From Burkholderiales bacterium (GTDB lineage: Bacteria > Pseudomonadota > Gammaproteobacteria > Burkholderiales > Burkholderiaceae_C), in assembly GCA_016213265.1 (NCBI GenBank), contig JACRBA010000032.1:1-33649 (forward strand): a stretch of 33,649 nucleotides of DNA, in the 5' to 3' direction. The stretch's first letter is position 1. Each line of letters begins with the position of its first letter. The notes under the pieces are model-generated. The model saw nothing but the letters and a program-made list of their open reading frames with translations, was not told where the DNA came from and searched no databases. A program made the translations under genes and the position numbers. Positions 15,457-22,753 of the stretch are shown piece by piece.

Positions 15457-15930
15457 ATGGGCATCGAGATCGAACGCAAGTTCCTGGTCACCGGCACGGG
15501 CTGGCGCAGCGCGCCGGGCGAGCGTCTGGTCCAGGGCTACCTCAGCCGCGACCCGGCACGCACGGTGCGGGTACGCATCGCCGGCAAGGCGGCCTTCCTC
15601 ACCATCAAGGGCACCACGCAGGGCGCCACGCGCGCGGAGTTCGAGTTCCCGCTGCCGCTGGCCGACGCCGAGGCGCTGCTGGCGATGTGCCCCGGCCCGT
15701 GCATCGACAAGATCCGCCGCCGCGTCGCGCACGCCGGCGCCACCTGGGAGGTGGACGAGTTCCTGGGCGACAACGCCGGGCTGGTGGTGGCCGAGATCGA
15801 GCTGCCCGCCGAGGATGCCCCGTTCGAGCGGCCCGACTGGTTGGGCGAGGAGGTGACGCACGACCCGCGCTACTTCAACGCCCAGCTGGCGCGCCACCCC
15901 TTCGGGCAGTGGGGCGCCGCTCCGCTCTGA
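15457..15930 (+). CDS. CYTH-domain triphosphate tunnel phosphohydrolase
   Basis: 157 residues. It starts MGIEIERKFLV, the N-terminal E-x-E-x-K signature of the CYTH/TTM fold, followed by tunnel strands with alternating charged residues: RTVRVRIAGKAAFLTIKG, RAEFEFPL, DKIRRRV, WEVDEFLG and LVVAEIELP. Stand-alone bacterial CYTH proteins hydrolyse inorganic triphosphate or similar compounds with Mg or Mn. DPRYFNAQLARHPFG near the end is typical of the subgroup. No Shine-Dalgarno is seen. CATACT at 15443-15448, eight bases before the ATG, suggests a promoter giving a very short or leaderless mRNA. Confidence 0.88.
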   Translation: MGIEIERKFLVTGTGWRSAPGERLVQGYLSRDPARTVRVRIAGKAAFLTIKGTTQGATRAEFEFPLPLADAEALLAMCPGPCIDKIRRRVAHAGATWEVDEFLGDNAGLVVAEIELPAEDAPFERPDWLGEEVTHDPRYFNAQLARHPFGQWGAAPL

Positions 15931-15941
15931 GCCACTTCGCG

Positions 15942-15987
15942 GCGCCGCCCTGGGCCGTCTCCCCCCCAGTTCAGTGGCCCCCGGCGC
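15942..15987. repeat. Interrupted inverted repeat downstream of the CYTH gene
   Basis: Outer arms GCGCCG (15942-15947) and CGGCGC (15982-15987) and inner arms GGGCC (15952-15956) and GGCCC (15976-15980) can fold into one hairpin with a C-rich loop. It lies 12 bases after the CYTH stop in a 170-base gap, the largest in the window. It may serve as a terminator-like or interspersed palindromic element. The rest of the gap is GC-rich with no other clear signal except the ribosome site of the next gene. Confidence 0.45.
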
Positions 15988-16100
15988 GGCGCGGGCTTGC
16001 GCCATCTCAATGGGCGGCCCCGGGTGCTGGCCAGACTGGCCGCGCGGCCTGGGGTGCAGGCTCGGTCGCCCCTGCCATCGCCTGCACGGGAGGACGGGTC

Positions 16101-17018
16101 ATGACCCTTCGTTTCCGCACATTCCTCGTCTGCGCCACGGCGGCCGCCTGCGGCGCCGCCGCTCAGGCGGAAGAGGTGTCCCGGTGGAACGCGTCGCCGG
16201 AGCCCACCGCGCTGTACGGCCACTGCGGCAACGCCTCGTCCATGGGCAGCAAAATCGCCACCTTGCGCTACGTGGGTGAGTCGGTGGAGGGCGTGCTGGC
16301 GATCAAGGTGCTGAGCTGCACCCATTTCACCGGGGGCGGCTTCGTCAAGCAGGCGTGCCCGGCCGGCAGCCCCTACGACTTCTGCTACGGCGCGGGCAAC
16401 GATGGGCAAGGCAACGCCGTGAAGCTGGGCGTGCTCAAGGCGGGGCCCCGCACCGACCCCAACGCGCCGTACGACGGCTGCCCGCCGGGGGCCGACCCGC
16501 AGCCCAAGGTGAGCCTGGTGCGCGCGGCCGGGCTGGACCCACGCACGCTGATCGGCATCGTCACCCTGGGCTGCACCCCCGCCACTCCGGCGCGCGCGCG
16601 GCCGTCGGCCGCGCAGGAGGTGCCCTGCCCGCCGGGCCGCCTGCCCTTCAGCCAGTGCATCGGCACGCCCGACGACGGCCACGGCAATGCGGTCACGCTG
16701 GGTCTGCTGCGCTACCGTGGCACGGGCGATCCCGACGGGCTCTACGGGGAATGCGACCAGGGCATCCAACCGGGCTTCGCGTCCAAGCGGTCGGTGCTGG
16801 CGCTGGTGGGGCGCTCCACCGCCAACGTGCGCGCCATCGACCTGTTGTCCTGCGCCGTGCCCTGGGGCTTCGGCGGCGGCTTCCCGGCCGGCCTGCACAC
16901 CGGCAGCTGCACGGGGCTGGTCTGGATGGACCCGGCGCTCGCGCCCCGCTACGACTACTGCATCTGGGGCACCGATGCGCGCAACAACGGCGTCGTCATG
17001 GGTGTGAGCGCGCCCTGA
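16101..17018 (+). CDS. Secreted protein of three cysteine-rich repeats, family not recognised
   Basis: 305 residues from the ATG at 16101, with GGGAGGA six bases upstream. The signal peptide (1-23) ends AQA before EEV. The mature part is three copies of an about 74-88-residue unit: 39-112, 124-205 and 215-302. Each begins Y-G/D-G-x-C and has four cysteines: Cys42/73/86/95, Cys127/158/176/186 and Cys218/251/270/287. The first interval is nearly fixed (31, 31, 33). Each unit ends with an aromatic-x-x-Cys stretch then D-x-x-x-N-x-V-x-L/M-G (GNDGQGNAVKLG, PDDGHGNAVTLG, TDARNNGVVMG). Twelve mature cysteines suggest two disulfides per unit and an exported location. I cannot name a function. It lies just before the convergent flgF. 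Confidence 0.8.
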   Translation: MTLRFRTFLVCATAAACGAAAQAEEVSRWNASPEPTALYGHCGNASSMGSKIATLRYVGESVEGVLAIKVLSCTHFTGGGFVKQACPAGSPYDFCYGAGNDGQGNAVKLGVLKAGPRTDPNAPYDGCPPGADPQPKVSLVRAAGLDPRTLIGIVTLGCTPATPARARPSAAQEVPCPPGRLPFSQCIGTPDDGHGNAVTLGLLRYRGTGDPDGLYGECDQGIQPGFASKRSVLALVGRSTANVRAIDLLSCAVPWGFGGGFPAGLHTGSCTGLVWMDPALAPRYDYCIWGTDARNNGVVMGVSAP

Positions 17019-17039
17019 GGCCGGGCGCGCCCGCCGCGC

Positions 17040-17777
17040 TCACATGCCGGTGGCCGACAGCAGCTTGGCGGCCACCTGCTCCTGACGCTCGGAGGTGGTG
17101 ATGAGCTTCATCTGGTGCTCGAACTGCCGGGCCGCGGTGATCATGCCGATCATCGTTTCCACCGGGCTCACGTTGGAGCCTTCGAGTGCACCGTCCTGCA
17201 GGCGCGCGGCGGCGTCGGCCGCCAGGTCGCCGTCGGCGGCGCGGAACAGGCCGTCGGTGCCGCGGGTCAGCTGGGCGTCGCTCTCGGGCGTCACCAGCTT
17301 CAGCCGGCCGATGGGCTGGGGCCGCTCGCCGGGCAGCGCGGCGCTCACCGTGCCGTCGCCCGCGATCTGCACCGCCGCATTGGCCGGCACCGTGATGGGC
17401 CCGCCGTCGCCCACCACGGGCAGGCCGTTGCGGGTGACCAGCAGGCCTTCCGCGTTCACGTCCAGCGCGCCGTTGCGCGTGTAGGCCTCGGTGCCGTCCA
17501 GGCCCTGCACGGCCAGCCATGAGCGGCCCTTCAGGGCCACGTCGAGGTTGCGCCCGGTGGGCACCATGTGGCCCGCATCGGGGTTGTAGCCGACGGTGGT
17601 CTCCAGCGCGTACACGCGGGTGGACGCGCCATCGCCGCGCACCGGCACCGCGCGGTGCGCCGCGAGCTCCTCGCGGAACCCGGTGGTGTTGGCGTTGGCC
17701 AGGTTGTGCGAGAGCACTTCCTGGCGCTCCATGGCCGCCTTCGCGCCGGACATGGACAGGTAGATCATGCGGTCCAT
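17040..17777 (-). CDS. flgF: Flagellar proximal rod protein FlgF
   Basis: 245 residues, typical of FlgF. It starts MDRMIYLSMSGAKAAMERQEVLSHNLANANTTGF, the conserved N-terminal rod motif, and ends with the C-terminal coiled region SNVSPVETMIGMITAARQFEHQMKLI. FlgF is a proximal rod subunit exported by the type III gate. GGAGAG lies upstream of the ATG. It is the last gene of the minus-strand flgBCDEF run. Its normal partner flgG is not next to it but lies about 5 kb away on the other strand. Confidence 0.96.
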   Translation of the reverse strand: MDRMIYLSMSGAKAAMERQEVLSHNLANANTTGFREELAAHRAVPVRGDGASTRVYALETTVGYNPDAGHMVPTGRNLDVALKGRSWLAVQGLDGTEAYTRNGALDVNAEGLLVTRNGLPVVGDGGPITVPANAAVQIAGDGTVSAALPGERPQPIGRLKLVTPESDAQLTRGTDGLFRAADGDLAADAAARLQDGALEGSNVSPVETMIGMITAARQFEHQMKLITTSERQEQVAAKLLSATGM

Positions 17778-17811
17778 GGGGGGCTCTCCGCGTCAGCTGG
17801 TCAAGCCGCCG

Positions 17812-19062
17812 TCAGCGCAGGTTCACCAGGGTCTGCAGCACCTGGTCCATCGTCTTGATGGTCTGGGCGTTGGCCTGGTAGTTGCGCTGGGCGGTGATCA
17901 TGTTCACCAGCTCGCCGGTGAGGTCCACGTTGGATTCCTCCAGCGAGCCGGCCTGCAGGGCACCGAAGGCGCCGGTGCCGGGGTAGTCGATCGTGGGGCC
18001 GCCCGACTCGGCGCTCTGGAACCAGCGATTGCCACCGCCGGGCTGCAGGCCCTGCGGGTTGCGGAAGCTGGCCAGCTGCACGCGGCCGGCGTCGCGGGTG
18101 TCGCCGTTGGTGTAGCGCGCCACCAGCGTGCCGTCGTCGCTGATGCTGATGCCCGCCAGCGCACCCGGCGCATTGCCGTTCTGGTCGATGTTGGTGGTGG
18201 CGAAGTCGTCGTTGTACTGGGTGCTGCCTTCGAAGTTCCAGTCGGTGATGGCGATGGCCAGGGTGTCGCGGTCGGCGTTGGCCGGGATGTTCAGCGCCGT
18301 CTGGCTGGCGGTGAAGGTGCTGCCGTCCTCGGCAAAGCTCAGGCGGTTGGAGGGGGTGGGGTTGCCGTCGGCGTCGGTGGCCACCGGTTCGCCATTGGCC
18401 ACCACGTACACGTCCCAGGTGTCGGCCGGTGTCTCGATCTTGCGGAAGTAGTACTGCACGTTCACCGGGGCGCCCGCCGCGTCGTACACCGTCATCACCG
18501 TGGCGTTGTTGTAGCTCTCGGGGTTGTTCGCCGCGAAGGGCACGGTGCTGGGGACGGCGTCGGCGCCCTTGTTGAGGTTGAGCTCGAGCGTGGCCTGGGT
18601 GGTGGTGGTGGGCGAGATGCCGGCGGTGGGCAGCTGCAGTGCCACCGGCTGGCCGGGGATGATGGTGCCCGAGGGGCTGGCCATGTTGCCCAGCAGCTTG
18701 TCGCCACCGGCGTTCACGATGTAGCCGTTGCGGTCGACCTTGAACTGGCCGTTGCGCGAGAACGAGGTGGCGCCGTCGGCCCCCTGCATCATGAAGAAGC
18801 CGCTGCCGTTGATGGCCACGTCCATGGGGTTCTCGGTGGCGGTGATGTTGCCCTGGGTGAACTGCTGCGACACCGAGGCGATGTTCACGCCCATGCCGAT
18901 GGTGTTGCCGCCCGCGCCGTTGAGCGCCGCGGCGTACATGTCGGCGAACTCCGCCCGCGCGCTCTTGGCACCGAAGGTGTTGGCGTTGGCGATGTTGTTG
19001 CCGATCACTTCCAGGCTCTTGGAGGTGGCGTTCAGGCCGGACAGGCCTTGTTGGAAGCTCAT
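17812..19062 (-). CDS. flgE: Flagellar hook protein FlgE
   Basis: 416 residues. The N-terminal D0 motif MSFQQGLSGLNATSKSLEVIGNNIANANTFGAKS and the C-terminal LEESNVDLTGELVNMITAQRNYQANAQTIKTMDQVLQTLVNLR bracket a variable middle domain. FlgE polymerises into the hook. GGAG sits seven bases before the ATG. There are 34 bases to flgF and 58 bases to flgD. Confidence 0.97.
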   Translation of the reverse strand: MSFQQGLSGLNATSKSLEVIGNNIANANTFGAKSARAEFADMYAAALNGAGGNTIGMGVNIASVSQQFTQGNITATENPMDVAINGSGFFMMQGADGATSFSRNGQFKVDRNGYIVNAGGDKLLGNMASPSGTIIPGQPVALQLPTAGISPTTTTQATLELNLNKGADAVPSTVPFAANNPESYNNATVMTVYDAAGAPVNVQYYFRKIETPADTWDVYVVANGEPVATDADGNPTPSNRLSFAEDGSTFTASQTALNIPANADRDTLAIAITDWNFEGSTQYNDDFATTNIDQNGNAPGALAGISISDDGTLVARYTNGDTRDAGRVQLASFRNPQGLQPGGGNRWFQSAESGGPTIDYPGTGAFGALQAGSLEESNVDLTGELVNMITAQRNYQANAQTIKTMDQVLQTLVNLR

Positions 19063-19120
19063 GGGGTGCTCCTGCGCGGGGGGGAATGGGGTGGGGGAGG
19101 GCAGTGGGTCGCGGGCGGTG

Positions 19121-19765
19121 TCAGAGCACGGCCCAGACGGCGTCGTAGGACACGCGCTCGCCGCCCACCAGCTCGAGCGCGAGCGTGCCGCCGAAGTTGC
19201 TGACCGCCTGCACGCGCTCGTGGGCGAGGGTCATCACGTCGACCTCCGCCTCGCCGCGGGTGGCGGTGACCTCGAAGGTCAGCTCGCTGTCCCGGTAGGC
19301 CTCGGGCACCTCGAAGTCGAAGTCGTGGCGGCCGGCCTCCAGGTCTTCCAGCTCGATCGTGCCCACAGTGTTGCCGGCGGCATCCTTGATCGTCACGGTC
19401 ACGTCGTCGGCCGGGCCGGCCAGCTCGAAGCCGCCGTCGCCCTGGCCGTCGGTCTGGCGCAGCGTGTCGCCTTCGATGGCCACGTCGCGTCCGATGAGCG
19501 CGGCGCTCTGCAGCGCCTGCAGCTGCACGAACTGGCCGTTCAGCCCGGCCACCGTGGTGTTGAGCGACTCGATGCCCGAGACGGTGCTGATCTGCGCCAT
19601 CTGCGAGGTGACCTGCGCGTTGTCCAGCGGATTCAGCGGGTCCTGGTTCTGCATCTGGGCGACCAGCAGCTTCATGAAGCGGTCGGTCTGCTCCTGGGCG
19701 CTGGACGCGCTGGAGGCCACGGTGTTGGCGGCACTGCTGCTGCCGGACAAGGGGTTGACGCTCAT
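19121..19765 (-). CDS. flgD: Flagellar hook assembly scaffold FlgD
   Basis: 214 residues. The N-terminal half holds the conserved DRFMKLLVAQMQNQDPLNPLDNAQVTSQMAQISTVSGIESLN segment. The C-terminal half is the Ig/Tudor-like cap region with GPADDVTVTIKDAAGNTVGTIEL and ending VSYDAVWAVL. FlgD caps the growing hook and is replaced by FlgK. It lies between flgC and flgE in the normal order of the operon. Confidence 0.96.
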   Translation of the reverse strand: MSVNPLSGSSSAANTVASSASSAQEQTDRFMKLLVAQMQNQDPLNPLDNAQVTSQMAQISTVSGIESLNTTVAGLNGQFVQLQALQSAALIGRDVAIEGDTLRQTDGQGDGGFELAGPADDVTVTIKDAAGNTVGTIELEDLEAGRHDFDFEVPEAYRDSELTFEVTATRGEAEVDVMTLAHERVQAVSNFGGTLALELVGGERVSYDAVWAVL

Positions 19766-19805
19766 GGCGTGCCGTCGCTTTCTGTGCCGGTGGACAAAGC
19801 CGCGC

Positions 19806-20255
19806 TCACGCGCCCTGGCCCATCTGCAGCGTCTTCTGCAGCATGGACTTGGCGGTGTTCATGACCTCGATGTTGTTCTGGTACGAGCGCGAGGCGGAGA
19901 TCATGTTGACCATCTCCTCCACCGCGTTCACGTTGCTGAAGGTGACGTAGCCCTCGGCGTCGGCGGCGGGGTGCGCGGGCATGTGCACCTTGCGGCCGGG
20001 CACGTCGCTCTCGGTGATGGTCGACACCTTCACCCCGGCGCTGGCGCCTTCCACGCTGGCGTCGGCCGGCCCGGGCGTGCCGGCGGTGGCGCCCATCAGC
20101 ACGGTCTGGAACACCACCTGGCGCGCCTTGTAGGCCTGGCCGTCGGGGCCGGCCACGCTGTCGGCGTTGGCCAGGTTGGAGGCCACCACGTTCAGGCGCT
20201 GGCTCTGGGCCGAGACGGCACTGCCGGAAATGTCGAACACACGGAACATGCTCAT
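19806..20255 (-). CDS. flgC: Flagellar proximal rod protein FlgC
   Basis: 149 residues. It begins [33 protein letters not shown] and ends with [39 protein letters not shown], both diagnostic for FlgC. GAAGGAG precedes the ATG at 20255 by seven to eight bases. It is the second gene of the minus-strand flgBCDEF run and is separated from flgB by 28 bases. Confidence 0.97.
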   Translation of the reverse strand: MSMFRVFDISGSAVSAQSQRLNVVASNLANADSVAGPDGQAYKARQVVFQTVLMGATAGTPGPADASVEGASAGVKVSTITESDVPGRKVHMPAHPAADAEGYVTFSNVNAVEEMVNMISASRSYQNNIEVMNTAKSMLQKTLQMGQGA

Positions 20256-20283
20256 GTCATGGCTCCTTCAGGTCAGCGGGGCG

Positions 20284-20703
20284 TCAACCCTGCGTGTGGC
20301 TCTTCATCGCGTCCAGCGTGGTCTTCACGCTGCCGTTGATGAAGCGCAGGGTGGCCTCGTACTTCACCGCGTTCTCTGCGAAGCTCGCGCGCTCGCGGTC
20401 CATGTCCACGGTGTTGCCGTCCAGGTTGGTCTGGCTGGGGGCGGCGAAGCGCATGGCGGTGGCCGTGGGGTCGTTGCTGCCGCCGGCACCCATGTGGCCA
20501 GGGCGCGGGGTGTCCAGGCGGGCGGTGCTGGCTTGCGTGCCGGTGGCGGCGCGCAGGGCGGCGGAGAAATCCATCTCCCTGGCCACGTAGCCCGGCGTGT
20601 CGGCGTTGGCGATGTTGCTGGCGATGATGCGCTGGCGTTCCGAGCGCAGCGTCAAGGCCTGGGCGTGGAAGTCCAGCGAGCGGGTCAGGCGGTTGACGTT
20701 CAT
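20284..20703 (-). CDS. flgB: Flagellar proximal rod protein FlgB
   Basis: 139 residues from the ATG at 20703 (MNVNRLTRSLDFHAQALTLRSERQRIIASNIANADTPGY). An in-frame upstream start at 20757 would add 18 residues from the promoter region and is rejected. FlgB is the most proximal rod subunit and the first gene of the rod/hook operon. It is divergent from flgA across a 167-base gap that holds a FlhDC-box candidate. AAGG lies about 11 bases before the start, a slightly long spacing. Confidence 0.96.
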   Translation of the reverse strand: MNVNRLTRSLDFHAQALTLRSERQRIIASNIANADTPGYVAREMDFSAALRAATGTQASTARLDTPRPGHMGAGGSNDPTATAMRFAAPSQTNLDGNTVDMDRERASFAENAVKYEATLRFINGSVKTTLDAMKSHTQG

Positions 20704-20736
20704 GGCAGATATCCCTTCAGCGCCGGCCTGGGGTGG

Positions 20737-20746
20737 CCGATATCGG
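20737..20746. promoter_or_regulatory. CCGATATCGG palindrome in the flgB/flgA gap
   Basis: A perfect 10-base palindrome lies 34 bases upstream of the flgB start. The core CCGATAT resembles the -10 element of FliA promoters (GCCGATAA) on both strands, but no matching -35 element at 11 bases was found. A second GATATC lies at 20708-20713. It may be a regulator site or part of the flgB promoter. Confidence 0.3.
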
Positions 20747-20795
20747 GCCCATGGCAAGCGCGTTGGGGCGATTGTGGGAATCGGGCCTGCGCGCC

Positions 20796-20838
20796 AAAGC
20801 GCCGAATAGCCGGGTGCGGGGGCTGCATTTCCCGTCTT
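20796..20838. promoter_or_regulatory. Candidate FlhDC box between flgB and flgA
   Basis: The left half AAAGCGCCGAATAGCC (20796-20811) and the right half, read on the other strand, AAGACGGGAAATGCAG (20823-20838) form an inverted pair 11 bases apart. Against the enterobacterial consensus AA(C/T)G(C/G)-N2-3-AAATA(A/G)CG, with N10-12 between inverted halves, I count about 10/13 and 8/13 matches. It sits in the divergent flgB/flgA gap, exactly where FlhDC acts in enterics, and adjoins a possible flgA promoter (TTGGCG 20837-20842, TACAGT 20858-20863). Confidence 0.5.
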
Positions 20839-20870
20839 GGCGCGCCGGGGCGCTGCCTACAGTGGCGGCC

Positions 20871-21638
20871 ATGACCTCCGGCCTGCCCCTCTGCTTGCCC
20901 CCGCTGTATGCCAGCTTGCGTGCCACCGTGCTCGCGGCCGGCCTGCTGGGCGCCGGGCTGGCCGGGGCCCAGACAACGGCCCCGAGCGGCAGCCCGGCGG
21001 CCGCCGACCCCTTTGCCGCCGTGAGCGAGCAGGTGCGCCAGCTCGCCACCGACGGCGCCGGCCGCGCCGGCCTGGCCACCGCCCGCGTGGAGGTGGAAGT
21101 GGGCCAGCTCGACCCGCGCCTGCGCCTGGCCCCCTGCCAGCGCATCGAACCCTATCTGCCGCCCGGCGTGCCCGCCTGGGGCCGCACCCGTGTGGGCCTG
21201 CGCTGCGTGCAGGGCCCCAAGCGCTGGAACGTGAGCCTGCCCGTCACGGTGCATGTCTGGGCCCGCACCCCCGTGGCCCGCGCCGCGCTGCCCGCCGGCA
21301 CCACGCTGGGCGCCGAGCACCTGGAGCTGGCCGAGGTGGACTGGGCCACCGGCTCGGGCGTGCCCGTGGCCGACGCCGAGCGCCTGGCCGGCCGCGTGCT
21401 GGCCCGGCCGCTGGCCGCGGGCAGCCCGGTGCGGCCCAATGACCTGAAAGCCCGTCAGTGGTTCGCCGCCGGCGAGACCGTGCGCGTGGTGGCCGGCGGC
21501 CCCGGCTGGCAGGTGGTGAGCGAGGCCGAGGCCCTGTCGCCCGGCATCGAGGGCCAGACGGTGCGCCTGCGGGCCGCGTCCGGCCGCCTGCTGCAGGGCC
21601 GGGCCGTGGCCGACCGCCAGGTGGAGGTGATGCTGTGA
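20871..21638 (+). CDS. flgA: Flagellar P-ring assembly chaperone FlgA
   Basis: 255 residues from the ATG at 20871; upstream in-frame starts run through the promoter region. The signal peptide is about 1-30 (LRATVLAAGLLGAGLAGAQT). The SAF-type domain and C-terminal FlgA domain are visible, with LAPCQRIEPYLPPGVPAWGRTRVGLRC, AGTTLGAEHLELAEVDW and GRVLARPLAAGSPVRPNDLK. FlgA is periplasmic and helps FlgI form the P ring. No ribosome site is evident. TACAGT eight bases before the ATG could give a nearly leaderless transcript. Confidence 0.95.
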   Translation: MTSGLPLCLPPLYASLRATVLAAGLLGAGLAGAQTTAPSGSPAAADPFAAVSEQVRQLATDGAGRAGLATARVEVEVGQLDPRLRLAPCQRIEPYLPPGVPAWGRTRVGLRCVQGPKRWNVSLPVTVHVWARTPVARAALPAGTTLGAEHLELAEVDWATGSGVPVADAERLAGRVLARPLAAGSPVRPNDLKARQWFAAGETVRVVAGGPGWQVVSEAEALSPGIEGQTVRLRAASGRLLQGRAVADRQVEVML

Positions 21639-21681
21639 CCGCCCCGCTGACACGGCCGCCCGCGAAGGCGCAAAATTCTTC

Positions 21682-21708
21682 TCAAGTTCGCCCGCAGGGG
21701 GTCGAAAT
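21682..21708 (+). promoter_or_regulatory. Candidate FliA (sigma-28) promoter of flgM
   Basis: TCAAGTTC (21682-21689) and GTCGAAAT (21701-21708) are separated by exactly 11 bases, matching the TAAAGTTT-N11-GCCGATAA architecture with 6/8 and 5/8 identities. It lies 54 bases upstream of the flgM ATG. A FliA-dependent flgM promoter is well known in gamma- and betaproteobacteria and forms the FlgM-FliA feedback loop. Confidence 0.5.
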
Positions 21709-21762
21709 CCGATCCATGCCGCCCTGTCCCGACCGGGACGCCGCGGCAATCAGGAGAGCATC

Positions 21763-22062
21763 ATGAAAATCGGTTCGCTCGATTCCAAGGCCTCGCTGGC
21801 GCCGCTGGCGAACGAGCGCCGCTCGGGCCAGGCGGACAAGACCGGCGCGTCCTCGGGCTCCGCGGAGCCGAGCGCGACGGTGCAGCTGTCGTCCACCGCC
21901 TCGATGATCCGCGCCGCCGACAGCGACGGCACCTTCGACGCCGAGAAGGTGCAGCGCATGGCCCAGGCCATCCGCGACGGCAAGTTCGAGGTCAACGCCG
22001 ACGCCATCGCCGACAAGCTCATCGCGAACACGCAGGAAATCCTGCGCAAGTACTCGTCGTGA
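21763..22062 (+). CDS. flgM: Anti-sigma-28 factor FlgM
   Basis: 99 residues. It has a disordered Ser/Ala-rich N-terminal half and the conserved C-terminal half FDAEKVQRMAQAIRDGKFEVNADAIADKLI that binds FliA. FlgM holds FliA inactive until the hook is complete, then leaves through the export gate. AGGAGAG lies about seven bases upstream of the ATG, and a FliA promoter candidate lies about 54 bases upstream. It sits between flgA and flgN on the plus strand. Confidence 0.95.
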   Translation: MKIGSLDSKASLAPLANERRSGQADKTGASSGSAEPSATVQLSSTASMIRAADSDGTFDAEKVQRMAQAIRDGKFEVNADAIADKLIANTQEILRKYSS

Positions 22063-22076
22063 TGCGCGGGCGGTGA

Positions 22077-22094
22077 CGCCGGCCGCCGCCGGCG
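22077..22094 (+). other. Strong hairpin between flgM and flgN
   Basis: CGCCGGC (22077-22083) pairs perfectly with GCCGGCG (22088-22094) around a CGCC loop, 15 bases after the flgM stop. No T-run follows. It could act as an mRNA stability element or partial terminator, allowing flgM to be made in excess over flgN. The rest of the 138-base gap holds only the flgN ribosome site. Confidence 0.4.
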
Positions 22095-22200
22095 GCAAGC
22101 GGCTCGCGCCCGGTTCCCGTTCCCTTCCCACCCCCTGCTGCCCGCCTGTGCGCGCGCGGCATGGCCAGACTCACCCTGACGGCTCGCTGCCCGAGGCCCC

Positions 22201-22608
22201 ATGCTCAGCTCTCCTGCCGAACAACAAGCGCTGCGTGACACCGTGGACCTGGAGGCCGCGCTGGCCACCGTGGAGACGCTCATTGCACAGCTTGGCCAGG
22301 CCCTGAGCGAGCACGACCCGGCCGCCACCGAGACCGCATCCACCGCCCTGCACCGCGCACTCGGCCAGGCCGTGGACCGCGCCACCCGCGCCGCCCGCCA
22401 TGGCGGCATGCCGCCGGCCCTGCGCCGCCGGCTCGCCGCCTGCGGCGGCCAGGTCGCCGCCCTGCGCGAGGCCGTGGCCCGCGCCAGCGTGTCGCTGGAC
22501 AAGGCGCTGGAGATCCTGCTGCCGGGCGCCGGCACCGCCCGCGCCAGCGTCTACGGCGCCGACGGCCAGGCCGCGCGCACCTCCTCGGGCGGCATCGCCC
22601 AGGCCTGA
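22201..22608 (+). CDS. flgN: FlgK/FlgL export chaperone FlgN
   Basis: 135 residues, mostly helical, with [39 protein letters not shown] near the start and a heptad-like C-terminal helix ([24 protein letters not shown]). The sequence is poorly conserved in general, so the call rests on size, helicity and position after flgM. FlgN binds the hook-associated proteins FlgK and FlgL, which are encoded 4-6 kb downstream. GAGG lies just before the ATG. Confidence 0.85.
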   Translation: MLSSPAEQQALRDTVDLEAALATVETLIAQLGQALSEHDPAATETASTALHRALGQAVDRATRAARHGGMPPALRRRLAACGGQVAALREAVARASVSLDKALEILLPGAGTARASVYGADGQAARTSSGGIAQA

Positions 22609-22619
22609 GCGCCGGGGCC

Positions 22620-22704
22620 CCGAGCGCCCGCTCGGACCCCGGTGGCGCGCATCAGCGCCACAAACCCCTCGCTTTTCACCGCCTCGCCGGCCTCAAGCCC
22701 GGCG
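22620..22704 (+). terminator. Three hairpins in the flgN/flgG junction
   Basis: CCGAGCG/CGCTCGG (22620-22635) starts 12 bases after the flgN stop. GTGGCGC/GCGCCAC around GCATCA (22642-22661) is followed by CTTTTC. CGCCGG/CCGGCG (22685-22690, 22699-22704) comes third. All arms pair perfectly. The first two are the best terminator candidates in the window and would separate flgAMN from flgG. The weak downstream TCAAGCCC-N10-GGCGACAC (22693-22718) could be a FliA-like start for flgG onward. Confidence 0.45.
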
Positions 22705-22753
22705 GATCATGGCGACACCGAGGCCCCCATTCCAGGTGGCCGGGAGTGCCGCC

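Noticed and set aside
16131..16151. Lipobox at Cys17 of the triple-repeat protein
   Set aside because: The residues before Cys17 are a poor lipobox, and a clear signal peptidase I site (AQA before EE) follows.
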